Source of the DNA: Oligoflexus sp.
GTDB taxonomy: Bacteria; Bdellovibrionota_B; Oligoflexia; Oligoflexales; Oligoflexaceae
Direction of reading: 5' to 3'
Assembly: GCF_035712445.1 (NCBI RefSeq)
Contig: NZ_DASTAT010000018.1
Location: 1-64,000 of the forward strand
DNA: 64,000 nt
The notes under the pieces were generated by a model. It saw only the letters and a program-made list of their open reading frames with translations, made no database searches and had not been told where the DNA came from. Shown one piece after another: positions 1 through 7,250 of this stretch (within the stretch, counting starts at the first letter, position 1; each line of letters starts with the position of its first letter). Both the position numbers and the translations under genes were made by a program.

Positions 1-223
1 AATGATCCGTGCTAGATTGTCCAAAGACATGGGGTAAATCCCTGATTTGGTTGATGTTGTGGCAAACCCAACCTAATTGGAGATTCCCCATGTTCCTATT
101 TTCCTTTTCTTAATCGCACCCACACTCAACCGAGATGACCCGGACTTAGGCTGCGCCGAGTTGCAATCGCCACTGTGCAACGGTATTGTCGTAAGAAGTT
201 TCCTTCTTTTCATCGGTGAAATA

Positions 224-1588
224 TTGACTATCATTCGTCCTAGATTGACCGATCACTTCGGCATTCCGATTTCACAGGAAAAAGCTGACTTCGCGATCCC
301 TTTCCTAGATGAAGATCTTCCTCTCTACGTGGACCCCTTTCTTCTTTGGAAATCTCCGTCTCAGCAAGACCAAGCCCTGCATCAGAGTATGATCTATGCA
401 TTTCGTTCGCTAATCACGAAAGGGAGCCAAAGTGAACGAATCGCCAAACTTCAGAAAATATCTGAATGTTCAGAAGTCGGCTTGGGTGAATCCGCGACAA
501 GAAGAGGAGTCAAAATCGGGCAGGAATTGGCGAAATCCATTCTCGAACATTTTGAAGTCTCAAAGCAGAAAATGGGGACAGATGTAGAACATATCGAAGA
601 AGTGCAATTGTTCGTGGACAAGGTTTCGAAAGACCGGATCAGTGATTTTGCATGCGTCTTGCTAAAATCTTTTATTGTTGATTTTACGCTGGACCAGTGC
701 GGCAAGTACGGGATCCCTTGTCAAAAAACCACGATTCTAGATTTGTACGACGATCGAAAAGATGTGTTTAAGAATATCGAAGTTGAAGTACCGATAAACC
801 CAAATGATGGAAAGCCGATCCTTTTCGTTCCAAAACGCTGGCTTCGTTTTAGCCCATGGATTGGCTACGAAGACTATTTCAAAAACCACTACTTAAAGCA
901 GTACGTTGAAGAAGGGGCTCCGCATCCGGGACGAGTGGAGATTCTGAACTTCAACCGCGACAACTATGGTGTCATCGACCGATATATTAAGAATCGCGAA
1001 AAATCGTTTGCTGATTGCAAAAATGATCCATTGTTCTCGACGATTCCTGTCGTTTCTGCAAAGAGATTGTTGGCAGCCATAAGTAAGCTTCCTTCCGGCA
1101 AGACCAATAACGCAGACAAGAAATATGAAGATCAACTTTGTAGATTGCTTCCATCGCTGCTCTATCCTCATTTGGACTTCGCAATGGAGCAATCACGGAC
1201 GGACTCTGGGGCTCATATTCGGGATCTTGTTTTCTACAACAATAAGAGCATCGGTCTTTTAAGCGATCTTTGGGATAAATATTCCTGTCGGCAAATTGTT
1301 TTTGAGCTGAAAAATGTTAAAGAATTGGAACGAGATCATATTAATCAGATTAATCGTTATCTAAAGGAATCTTTCGGGTCATTCGGAATTTTGGTGACTA
1401 GAAATGAACCGACGAAGACTATTCAGAGGAATTTGATTGACCTGTGGTCAGGACAGCGAAAGTGTATTCTTGTTTTGACGGATTCGGACATCGACATGAT
1501 GGTGAATGTGTTTGAATCCAAACAGCGAGATCCGATTGAAGTAATAAATAAAAAGTATGTTGAATTTATGAGAGCGTGCCCAAGCTAA
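224..1588 (+). CDS. Uncharacterised protein with C-terminal PD-(D/E)XK nuclease-like domain
   Basis: I do not recognise the family. The C-terminal third has a restriction-endonuclease-like signature: an Asp in RDLVF (residue about 334) followed 27 residues later by E-L-K (E361, K363) at the end of a beta-strand-like run, then a helix and another hydrophobic strand (GILVTR). This spacing fits a D...ExK active site. The N-terminal half (DFAIPFLDEDLPLYVDP) looks conserved but unassigned. The reading frame is open back to a TTG at 77, but the first 49 residues look unlike the rest, and TTG at 224 has GGTGA just upstream, so I prefer 224. It is followed after 10 bp by two small paralogous genes, probably one operon. 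A role in defence is inferred from the island setting only. Confidence 0.6.
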   Translation: MTIIRPRLTDHFGIPISQEKADFAIPFLDEDLPLYVDPFLLWKSPSQQDQALHQSMIYAFRSLITKGSQSERIAKLQKISECSEVGLGESATRRGVKIGQELAKSILEHFEVSKQKMGTDVEHIEEVQLFVDKVSKDRISDFACVLLKSFIVDFTLDQCGKYGIPCQKTTILDLYDDRKDVFKNIEVEVPINPNDGKPILFVPKRWLRFSPWIGYEDYFKNHYLKQYVEEGAPHPGRVEILNFNRDNYGVIDRYIKNREKSFADCKNDPLFSTIPVVSAKRLLAAISKLPSGKTNNADKKYEDQLCRLLPSLLYPHLDFAMEQSRTDSGAHIRDLVFYNNKSIGLLSDLWDKYSCRQIVFELKNVKELERDHINQINRYLKESFGSFGILVTRNEPTKTIQRNLIDLWSGQRKCILVLTDSDIDMMVNVFESKQRDPIEVINKKYVEFMRACPS

Positions 1589-1598
1589 GGGAGGACCT

Positions 1599-1979
1599 TT
1601 GAATCAAGATGAAATAGATGCCTTCGAGAAAATTAACGGCCAGCTTGAATCGGTTTACGTCGAAGTTAGTAGTTTATCAAAAAAGAATCCAAATGATGCT
1701 GTCAGTAAATTTAAGTTGGGCTTTGTTAATGCGCTACTGATTGCAGCGAATGATGTTCTAGGTGACGACTACAGGCCAGCAGAAGATTTTTCAGTTTTCG
1801 ATGTTGATTCTCTTCCTACGACTAGCGATGTAGCTTTTGTCTGTGGTCAGTATCTATCTTGTCTTGAAAAATTGAGGTCAGACAATATTGAATCTGAATT
1901 TGGCGAATGGTACTGGGTAATCAATAAGCGGCGAAGCGAAAGCTTTACGAAACCACCTGAAAAATTAAAGAAGAGGTGA
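1599..1979 (+). CDS. Small protein, first of two tandem paralogues
   Basis: 126 residues, unknown function, predicted soluble and mostly helical. It starts at TTG 1599, with GGGAGG about 5 bases upstream; no better in-frame start is visible. It shares a spaced pattern with the next gene: E-x-x-x-LSKK-x-P, a Lys-rich helix, an SLP-x-x-SD motif and a GQY motif followed by x4-E-x-x-R. That indicates a tandem duplication followed by divergence. It lies 10 bp after the nuclease-like gene and 1 bp before the next gene, so the three are probably co-transcribed. It could be an accessory or immunity-type partner of the nuclease, but nothing in the sequence proves that. Confidence 0.65.
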   Translation: MNQDEIDAFEKINGQLESVYVEVSSLSKKNPNDAVSKFKLGFVNALLIAANDVLGDDYRPAEDFSVFDVDSLPTTSDVAFVCGQYLSCLEKLRSDNIESEFGEWYWVINKRRSESFTKPPEKLKKR

Positions 1980-1980
1980 T

Positions 1981-2367
1981 ATGGCAAAAGCGTCGAAGAC
2001 ACTTCCATCGTTGGCTGAGGTCAAAAGTTTCATTCTTATCGAACCAATGATCCGGTCGCTTGTTGAAGAAATGAAGGAACTTTCGAAGAAGAAACCCGAT
2101 GGAAGCCTTAACAAACTCAAGGTTTCGATGATCAACAAGCGTTTGAAACCGATGAAGGAACTGTTTAAAATCCTCCCTGTTTCTGATTTTCTCGACGATT
2201 TGGATGAAGAATCCCTCCCTTCGAACAGCGATACAGTCCTTATCTTGGGGCAGTACACCGGAGCTATTGAGTCATTCCGAAACGCTTTCCGCGCTACAGT
2301 TGACTATAAGCCGGGGTGGAGCACAAAGGAAGGATTCTTCAAAGATAGCGATATCGGTGGAGTATGA
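1981..2367 (+). CDS. Small protein, second of two tandem paralogues
   Basis: 128 residues, unknown function, Lys-rich and mostly helical. ATG 1981 is preceded by AGAGGTGAT, which overlaps the stop region of the gene before it. It repeats that gene's pattern: ELSKKKP near residue 33, a basic helix with N-K-R-L, then SLPSNSD and GQY near residues 77-92, and a C-terminal W. The two copies differ at most positions, so the duplication is old or the two roles have diverged. The gene ends 28 bp from the convergent integrase stop. Confidence 0.65.
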   Translation: MAKASKTLPSLAEVKSFILIEPMIRSLVEEMKELSKKKPDGSLNKLKVSMINKRLKPMKELFKILPVSDFLDDLDEESLPSNSDTVLILGQYTGAIESFRNAFRATVDYKPGWSTKEGFFKDSDIGGV

Positions 2368-2395
2368 TTTCTAGAGCCCGTTTGCCGTGGAACGT

Positions 2396-3487
2396 TTAGT
2401 AAAATGATTTGTGCGCAAGATTTTTGTCTTCGCGATAGTTTCGTCGTCCGTTCAAAAGAAGGTCGGTAATGCCGTTCAGGTGGTCGGGTGCTAGGTGGGC
2501 GTATCTCATTGTCGTGCTAATATTGGCGTGACCAAGCAGGGCTTTGACGTCGAACATGCTCACACCATTCATGGCAAGATGGCTGGAAAAAGAATGGCGT
2601 AGATCATGCCAGGTGATAACTTTCACGCCAGCCGTTTCCTGCAGCGGTTTGAAGCGGCGATCGACGATGTGATGATAGTCGCACGGTAGGACGGATTCCT
2701 TTTGCGGAATCGACGACCGCAGCTTCAAGATTCGGTAGACGACTTCGTTCATCGGAATACGTCTTATCTTCTTTCCTTTGGTGTGGCTCAGTAACGTCCC
2801 CGTCTTGTAGCAGTGGTTCCTCTTGACCGTGATCTGGCGAGCCTCGATATCCAGAGCATCGCGTAAAAGCCCTTCCATCTCGCCCTTCCTGAGACCCATA
2901 TAGACCGCGATGGCCACTAAATCATGAAGATAGGGGTCGTGGATCTTTGCGTAAGCGAGGAAATTATCGCGGTCTTCGTGGTTCCAAAAGTCGAAATCTT
3001 GCTCACCAACGGCCAGCGGTTTTACCCCTGCGCAAGGATTCTTGTCGAGCAGGTCCCAGCCCATGGCGTCTTTGAACAGATTATGATACAAACCTATGAT
3101 ATTATTGATTGTTTTTCTTGAGAGGCGCTCTTCTTCGACCAGCGCGGACTGCAGGCTGTGAACGTCCTTCCTCGTGATGTCGCGAAGGTTCTTTGCACCC
3201 CACCAAGGCAGCAGGTAATTTCTCAGTATCGCTTCATCGTTCTTTCGCGAACCAGCAGTCTTGTTCGCGTTCGCGTAGTCACGGAACCAGACTTCCTTGT
3301 ATTCGAGAAGTGTCATCGCAACAGGTACTGGCGCTTCCGGGGGGAAAACCATCCTTTGCTTTTCCCGGCGCACCTCGATCTCGAATCGGTTTGCGTCATG
3401 TTTCAGGTCAAAGATTTTTGACCGGTGGGTGTTGTTCTCCCGCCAACGTACTCGGTAGTTACCTTTGCTAGTCTTGCTCACACTCAT
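2396..3487 (-). CDS. Tyrosine recombinase/integrase of the island
   Basis: 363-residue phage-type integrase. It has an N-terminal arm-binding-like domain (KGNYRVRWREN), a SAM-like core-binding region (about 60-155) and a catalytic domain with all expected residues: R200 in MGLRKGE, Lys in HTKGKK (about 237-240), H294-x-x-R297 in WHDLRH, H320 in LLGHAN and nucleophile Y329 in MRYAHL. The frame stays open further upstream, but ATG 3487 has a strong AGGAAGG upstream and gives the usual N-terminus. That ATG overlaps the stop of an upstream recombinase fragment in an ATGA junction. It should catalyse integration into and excision from the initiator tRNA-Met site whose remnant lies at 5408-5455. 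The distance to attR is larger than usual because the Panacea pair lies between them. Confidence 0.92.
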   Translation of the reverse strand: MSVSKTSKGNYRVRWRENNTHRSKIFDLKHDANRFEIEVRREKQRMVFPPEAPVPVAMTLLEYKEVWFRDYANANKTAGSRKNDEAILRNYLLPWWGAKNLRDITRKDVHSLQSALVEEERLSRKTINNIIGLYHNLFKDAMGWDLLDKNPCAGVKPLAVGEQDFDFWNHEDRDNFLAYAKIHDPYLHDLVAIAVYMGLRKGEMEGLLRDALDIEARQITVKRNHCYKTGTLLSHTKGKKIRRIPMNEVVYRILKLRSSIPQKESVLPCDYHHIVDRRFKPLQETAGVKVITWHDLRHSFSSHLAMNGVSMFDVKALLGHANISTTMRYAHLAPDHLNGITDLLLNGRRNYREDKNLAHKSFY

Positions 3488-3783
3488 TTCTTTTCCTTCC
3501 TGCTTTCGAGGAACTCGCAAATACGCTCCCAGCGGTAGCGAACGTTCCAACGCAATTTGCACATACCGATCCGAAGTCCACAATTGAGGCCAATCAGGAT
3601 CGCTGCATGCCATTCAGGTTCGGAGGCAGCTGAGTCGACGAGCCTTGCCTTTTCCTCATCGTCCAGAAACTCTACCCGCTCAGCCGCGACGCGGAGCTTC
3701 CTAATTTTTGGAAGCTTGTCTAGCAGTGGTGCGAGATGTCGGGGAAGTGACTTCTTATGGTAGTTCAACCGCCTGGAAGGCAA
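3484..3783 (-). pseudogene. Truncated tyrosine-recombinase fragment coupled to the integrase
   Basis: A 99-codon reading frame whose middle resembles the start of a tyrosine-recombinase catalytic domain: FLDDEEKARLV followed by a hydrophobic helix and NCGLRIGMCKLRW, matching the usual LNTGLRxGELxxLxW box with its first catalytic Arg. The Lys, HxxR, H and Tyr boxes are all absent. The stop codon overlaps the start of the intact integrase by 4 bases (ATGA), so translation could be coupled. It is most likely the decayed remnant of an older integrase. A short expressed accessory protein is possible but less likely. Confidence 0.55.
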
Positions 3784-4207
3784 TGTCCAAAATCAACAGT
3801 CATTGGTGTTGTGATGAAAGTGGCTGTGGAGTCTAGCCAACAATCCAGCCGCTTCCGGGCAGAAAATCGTCACTCCACCGCCCTAAGAAAAATGCGGGGC
3901 GAACGACAGTCATAAGTTGCCGTAATTACGATATTTTGTTTTTTTGATCCATGCTGGTTGCCGTTCAGCAGGAGAACCAAAATTGGTGTTGAAGATTCTT
4001 GGCATAAATGCTTAAGAAATAGTCATTTTGCTTTCCTGTTACCTGTTTTTGCCGAGGGTTTAGTTCGGCGACAAAATTGCATCTGCACGGACATGCTTTA
4101 ATAATAATAATAACAACGGTTTATGTATGAGCACCTGTATATTGTCTAAAGTTTTCCCGTGCTTAGGTCGATCAGATATAAAGATTTCTCGATCGTGGGA
4201 GAGAGCT
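3784..4207. other. Intergenic region between recombinase relic and Panacea gene
   Basis: About 420 bases without a convincing gene. It is AT-rich with T-runs near 3930-3945 and a short TAA microsatellite near 4100-4113. The frame of the downstream gene is open back to an ATG at 4127, but those 27 codons look non-coding in composition. The region presumably holds the promoters of the integrase (minus) and the Panacea pair (plus). A TATAAA near 4177 is a possible -10, but I see no well-spaced -35. Confidence 0.5.
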
Positions 4208-4753
4208 ATGGCTGAACCACAAAATCCTCCATACGAAGCGAAGCAAGTCGCCAACTGGTTTCTTGTGAAGGCCAGATCTTCGGGAGCTTCACTTTCGCCG
4301 ATGCAACTGCAGAAGCTGATTTTTTTCGCCGTAGGTGAAGCGAAGGCTAACGGCATTGACCTGATAAATCAAAAATTTCACGCTTGGCAATACGGTCCTG
4401 TTGAGCCAAGTGTGTACCATGAGTTCAAAGACTTTGGTGGAGGGGCGATTACCACATTTGCTAGTCGCTGGGATGATAGCGCCTCAAAATTTGTTCATTT
4501 CGAAGAACCAGTAGATTCCATTTCTGTGCCGATCCTTGAGAACATCTGGAAAGTTTTTGGAGAAAAAGATGGCCCAATGCTTTCAAGGATAACGCACTTG
4601 GCAGGTACACCATGGGCAAAGTGTGTAGAAAAAGCTGGTGGTGAAGAAAAGCTAAAGTTCAAGACAGTGCCAATTGATGGCGATGACTTGCGCGAGTATT
4701 TTAATGGTGATCAATGGTCGAAAATCAAAAGTCTCATGATGAAGCAGCACTAA
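4208..4753 (+). CDS. Panacea-domain (DUF4065/SocA-like) protein, probable antitoxin
   Basis: 182 residues. The Panacea signature is clear: A-N-W-F-L near residue 15, LSPMQLQKLIFFAVG (30-43), then FHAWQYGPVEPSVY (57-70). Proteins of this domain act as broad antitoxins against varied toxins encoded next door, or as adaptor-like antitoxins (SocA). I start at ATG 4208, with GGGAGAG just upstream, not at the in-frame ATG 4127. The gene overlaps the following membrane-protein gene by 40 bases in another frame, the tight arrangement typical of toxin-antitoxin pairs. The domain call is firm; the antitoxin role is inferred from family and layout. Confidence 0.82.
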   Translation: MAEPQNPPYEAKQVANWFLVKARSSGASLSPMQLQKLIFFAVGEAKANGIDLINQKFHAWQYGPVEPSVYHEFKDFGGGAITTFASRWDDSASKFVHFEEPVDSISVPILENIWKVFGEKDGPMLSRITHLAGTPWAKCVEKAGGEEKLKFKTVPIDGDDLREYFNGDQWSKIKSLMMKQH

Positions 4754-5223
4754 ATGCGCTTCAGAAACAGCTTGAAGATGTAGTGACCCCCGACATCCTG
4801 GAACAGGAGCAGAACCCTCCTGATTCACTTCTCGTGCCGCCCCCAGCAGACCACTTTGGAACAGCACAACAAAAAGACGAGTTCTCCAAACTATGGGATC
4901 TTTTTCAAAACTCTTTTCAGCGAAGTGAAGAAAGACTGCATGCCGGTCGTGATGGGTATAAGGATTTTGTCTATGCCCTTTGTTCGATTCTGCTGGTTTT
5001 GAATGCGTTTGTAGTGTTTTGGCTGTTGCTAGGACGAGTGCCATCCGATAATTCTACAAAATTGCTATCTGTATTCGTATCAACGACTCTACAGGGTATC
5101 TTCTGGATAATCGGCGGAGTCGGAGCATTCTATATGTTTAAAGGGACTCAATTTAGACCAAAGCACATAAAGCAAATAGCAGGAGAATTAGTAAAGGAAC
5201 GGGTCAAAAAGAAGAACAGGTAA
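4714..5223 (+). CDS. Two-TM membrane protein, candidate toxin paired with Panacea protein
   Basis: 169 residues. A charged, Pro-rich cytosolic-type N-terminus (1-80) is followed by two hydrophobic segments, about 85-107 and 117-142, joined by a short loop, and a strongly basic tail ending in KKKNR. There is no signal peptide or enzyme motif. ATG 4714 lies inside the Panacea gene with GGTGA upstream. Some known Panacea-paired toxins are small membrane proteins that disturb the membrane, and this one fits in size and position. The toxin role is not shown by sequence; a membrane sensor is an alternative. Confidence 0.6.
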   Translation: MVENQKSHDEAALNALQKQLEDVVTPDILEQEQNPPDSLLVPPPADHFGTAQQKDEFSKLWDLFQNSFQRSEERLHAGRDGYKDFVYALCSILLVLNAFVVFWLLLGRVPSDNSTKLLSVFVSTTLQGIFWIIGGVGAFYMFKGTQFRPKHIKQIAGELVKERVKKKNR

Positions 5224-5358
5224 AAACAGGACTGCGACAGATACTATCTTTCTATGTTTAAAGTGTGCCGTAAAAGTGCTGAAAAATTGTTAGTACCCCC
5301 TTCTTAGACTTTCCAAAGTTTTCCAAGGATTTCCATTAATATACCGACATGTTTAAAG
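5134..5358 (+). repeat. Three direct ATGTTTAAAG repeats near attR
   Basis: The 10-mer ATGTTTAAAG occurs at 5134-5143, 5254-5263 and 5349-5358, all on the + strand. The last two are followed by a further related segment (GTAAA about 8-9 bases on). The first lies inside the end of the membrane-protein gene. Repeats like these beside an att site are candidates for integrase arm-type binding sites. This reading is inference. Confidence 0.45.
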
Positions 5359-5407
5359 TATTTCCGGTAAAGCCAAGACCCGCGCGATTTCCAATTTGCG
5401 TTGCCAA

Positions 5408-5455
5408 GGGCTCATAACCCGAAGGCCGCAGGTTCAAATCCTGCCCCCGCTACCA
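5408..5455 (+). other. attR: 3' fragment of an initiator tRNA-Met (fMet) gene
   Basis: The sequence matches a tRNA from the anticodon stem to the CCA end: GGG-CTCATAA-CCC (CAT anticodon with three consecutive G:C pairs, the initiator hallmark), variable region, T-arm GCAGG-TTCAAAT-CCTGC, acceptor strand CCCCGCT and ACCA. The upstream bases do not supply a D-arm or an acceptor strand (AGCGGGG or CGCGGGG), so this is not a complete tRNA. It is best read as the duplicated attachment-site half left by integration. Confidence 0.85.
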
Positions 5456-5465
5456 AAAAAAATAA

Positions 5466-5495
5466 GCGCCTGGATCGAAAGATCTGGGCGTTTTT
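5466..5495 (+). terminator. Rho-independent terminator, probably of the original tRNA-fMet gene
   Basis: GCGCC-TG-GATC, loop GAAA, GATC-TG-GGCG followed by five T. It stands 10 bases after the tRNA fragment, so it probably ended the tRNA transcript before the island separated the two. Confidence 0.75.
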
Positions 5496-5555
5496 GTTTT
5501 TGGTCGTTGCGATGATATCCGATTTGATTCGTGCCTGTGGGAGGCTCACTATTCT

Positions 5556-6941
5556 TTATTTCTTACGTGATTGGGACTCCCATTCCTGAAATTCACTTGG
5601 TCTTACTTTAAATCGTGCGATATTTCCAGCATGAAGGCTCAGGATTTCGGTTTCAACTATTTTAAAAATATCTGATCTTTCTGATTCTGAAAGACCAGTT
5701 TCTTCAAGGATGTTTTTAATTTTCTCAACAGTTTCCGATCCATGTAATTTCTGCAAAATGATGGTTCGAACAATCTCATGGATCAAACTTCGAAATTTCA
5801 TTTTCAAAATATTAGGTTCACCCATAGCTTCTTGTATGGCTGAGTATCGCTGAGCTGATCGTTTGTATGCCCAGAGATAAAGGTCCCGCAGTAAACTTAC
5901 GTCATTTTTCTCATAAATCCCAAGAAGTGCAGTTATGTATGCATCGCGATCGACATCTGCAAAAGAAAGAGGATTGAGATTCTTTTTGATAAGAGGGATA
6001 TTGGAGACCATTCTGGCTGTGCGCTTGTTCACGTCTTCAAACGCCTGCAGATATGATAAGTGAACAAGGGAAAAGAACGATTGCTCGAAAGGATCCTTAA
6101 TCAGATTGAGCTTGTTGGTGAAAACCTGAAACATTTCTTGAAGCAAATGTGGATTGCTGAGAGGGATGTAGGTCGTACCGCTGACGCCTACCAGGATCTG
6201 CCTCACTCGACCTGATGCGCCGGGATCACCAAGTAGGTTGTCTGAAAGTAAAGCGTGTACGCTGCAGATAGTGTGTGCACTTATGGGCTCCTCAACCGCA
6301 GATTCGACAATGTATTCGATCGCTTCTTTATGGTTCAAAATCATTTGGGCTTCGGAAGCGTCTTTTCCAGTAGCATTTTCTCCAAATTCGATGAGGCGTT
6401 TGGTTTCCAATAGGCTGTAGGTATTGCCTTCCAAGCGACTCGAGTTCCACGATAGATCAATTAAAAGTCGATTTAAGATAGTCCTTGCATATGTGCCTGC
6501 TGGTTGATCTCTGTTTTCAATCCTCCCAATTTTAAGCAGATCTGAGCGTTGATTTTCGGACAGATAATATGTGCGATTCGGCTGGTAAGATCCAAGGAAG
6601 TCCTTACTGTAGCCTGTTGGAATGCGGGCCTGCATGGGTTGTGAAACATAATTCAGGAGAGATTCAGAAGCCTGAGAAAGCGGAATTCCAGCAAACCCAG
6701 GTCTTACCTCATGATTTATAGGTTCAGCGGAAATATAAGATCGCGCGCGGGCTTGACCTCGGGCTTCAATTTTTCCTTGATCCAGAAGTCTTTTTAAGGC
6801 GCGTTGTATGGCTCGGCGATCGTTTACATTGGCACTGGATAGTCCGGCTGCTCCGGCAATAAGATGAATATTGATTTCATCGTGCCAGGAAAACAGATTG
6901 AGAATAATGCCTTCAATATCTTGTTTTGTCAGGGGCGTCAT
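5556..6941 (-). CDS. Fic-family protein with degenerate catalytic motif and N-terminal winged helix
   Basis: 461 residues. The N-terminal part (1-70) reads as a winged-helix DNA-binding domain, and the Fic domain occupies about 120-360. Canonical Fic enzymes AMPylate targets using HPFx[DE]GNGRxxR; here the motif is Q299-A-F-E-D-V-N-K-R-T-A-R310, so the catalytic His is Gln and both Gly are lost, while F, N and both R remain. An inhibitory-helix motif S167-SRL-E171-G is present, as in class II Fic proteins. AGGAG precedes ATG 6941. Immediately upstream are four palindromic operators, so the protein may regulate its own promoter. Loss of the His argues against ordinary AMPylation; this variant motif may define a separate subgroup. 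The gene lies outside the island, just right of attR. Confidence 0.85.
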   Translation of the reverse strand: MTPLTKQDIEGIILNLFSWHDEINIHLIAGAAGLSSANVNDRRAIQRALKRLLDQGKIEARGQARARSYISAEPINHEVRPGFAGIPLSQASESLLNYVSQPMQARIPTGYSKDFLGSYQPNRTYYLSENQRSDLLKIGRIENRDQPAGTYARTILNRLLIDLSWNSSRLEGNTYSLLETKRLIEFGENATGKDASEAQMILNHKEAIEYIVESAVEEPISAHTICSVHALLSDNLLGDPGASGRVRQILVGVSGTTYIPLSNPHLLQEMFQVFTNKLNLIKDPFEQSFFSLVHLSYLQAFEDVNKRTARMVSNIPLIKKNLNPLSFADVDRDAYITALLGIYEKNDVSLLRDLYLWAYKRSAQRYSAIQEAMGEPNILKMKFRSLIHEIVRTIILQKLHGSETVEKIKNILEETGLSESERSDIFKIVETEILSLHAGNIARFKVRPSEFQEWESQSRKK

Positions 6942-6954
6942 TTTTGACTCCTAG

Positions 6955-7083
6955 TATTGCGACAAATTCTGTCGCAATACATACTATTTTGACCATATTG
7001 TGACATTTTTGTGTCGCAATTTCAAGTATTGCGACAGATTGCTGTCGCAATTTCAAGTATTGCGACAGGTTGCTGTCGCAATT
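6955..7083. promoter_or_regulatory. Array of four palindromic operators upstream of the Fic gene
   Basis: Four inverted repeats of TATTGCGACA and TGTCGCAAT[A/T]: 6955-6979 (perfect, 5-base spacer), 6996-7021 (two mismatches between arms, 6-base spacer), 7027-7052 and 7058-7083 (6-base spacers). The last three begin exactly 31 bp apart and the first is 41 bp away, close to whole helical turns, so binding on one DNA face is plausible. A TAGTAT -10-like hexamer on the minus strand (6981-6986) lies between the first two sites. The obvious candidate ligand is the winged helix of the Fic protein. Confidence 0.8.
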
Positions 7084-7250
7084 CGCTGTTCTGATCAGGT
7101 GTTAAGTTTTCTGACAGTAAGCCTTCGAAACTGTAAAAAACCAGCAGAAATTTCAGTGGGATAACCATGGCTTGGCCATTGCAGTATGCCAACCCAATCC
7201 TGAATGCTTTCGGGATTCCGAGTCAAATTCTCTGTTGTGGAAAGGCTACC

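Larger units (their letters stand above)
1..5455. mobile_element. Right end of an integrase-carrying genomic island inserted at an initiator tRNA-Met gene
   Basis: The stretch carries a tyrosine integrase, a recombinase relic, a nuclease-like module and a Panacea-type gene pair. It ends at a 48-base copy of the 3' portion of an initiator tRNA-Met gene that lacks the 5' half. With the tRNA reading on the + strand, tRNA-targeted integration leaves the intact gene on the left and the 3' fragment on the right, so the element lies left of 5455 and its other end is outside the window. The region also looks AT-richer than the sequence after about 9000. The boundary is inference from the att fragment; the left limit is unknown. 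Confidence 0.75.

Noticed and set aside
77..223. 49-residue N-terminal extension of the nuclease-like protein
   Set aside because: Composition unlike the rest and TTG 224 has a better ribosome site; not certain.
4100..4113. TAA microsatellite as a phase-variable tract
   Set aside because: About four units only and upstream of the chosen start; no evidence for a role.
5380..5455. Complete tRNA-Met gene
   Set aside because: No D-arm or 5' acceptor strand upstream of the anticodon stem; only the 3' part is present.
5401..5589. 62-codon + strand frame across the tRNA fragment
   Set aside because: It reads through the att fragment and the terminator and has no ribosome site; it is a by-product of tRNA sequence.
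6955..7083. CRISPR array
   Set aside because: The repeated units are palindromic operator sites with 5-6 base spacers, far too short for CRISPR spacers, and no cas genes are near.
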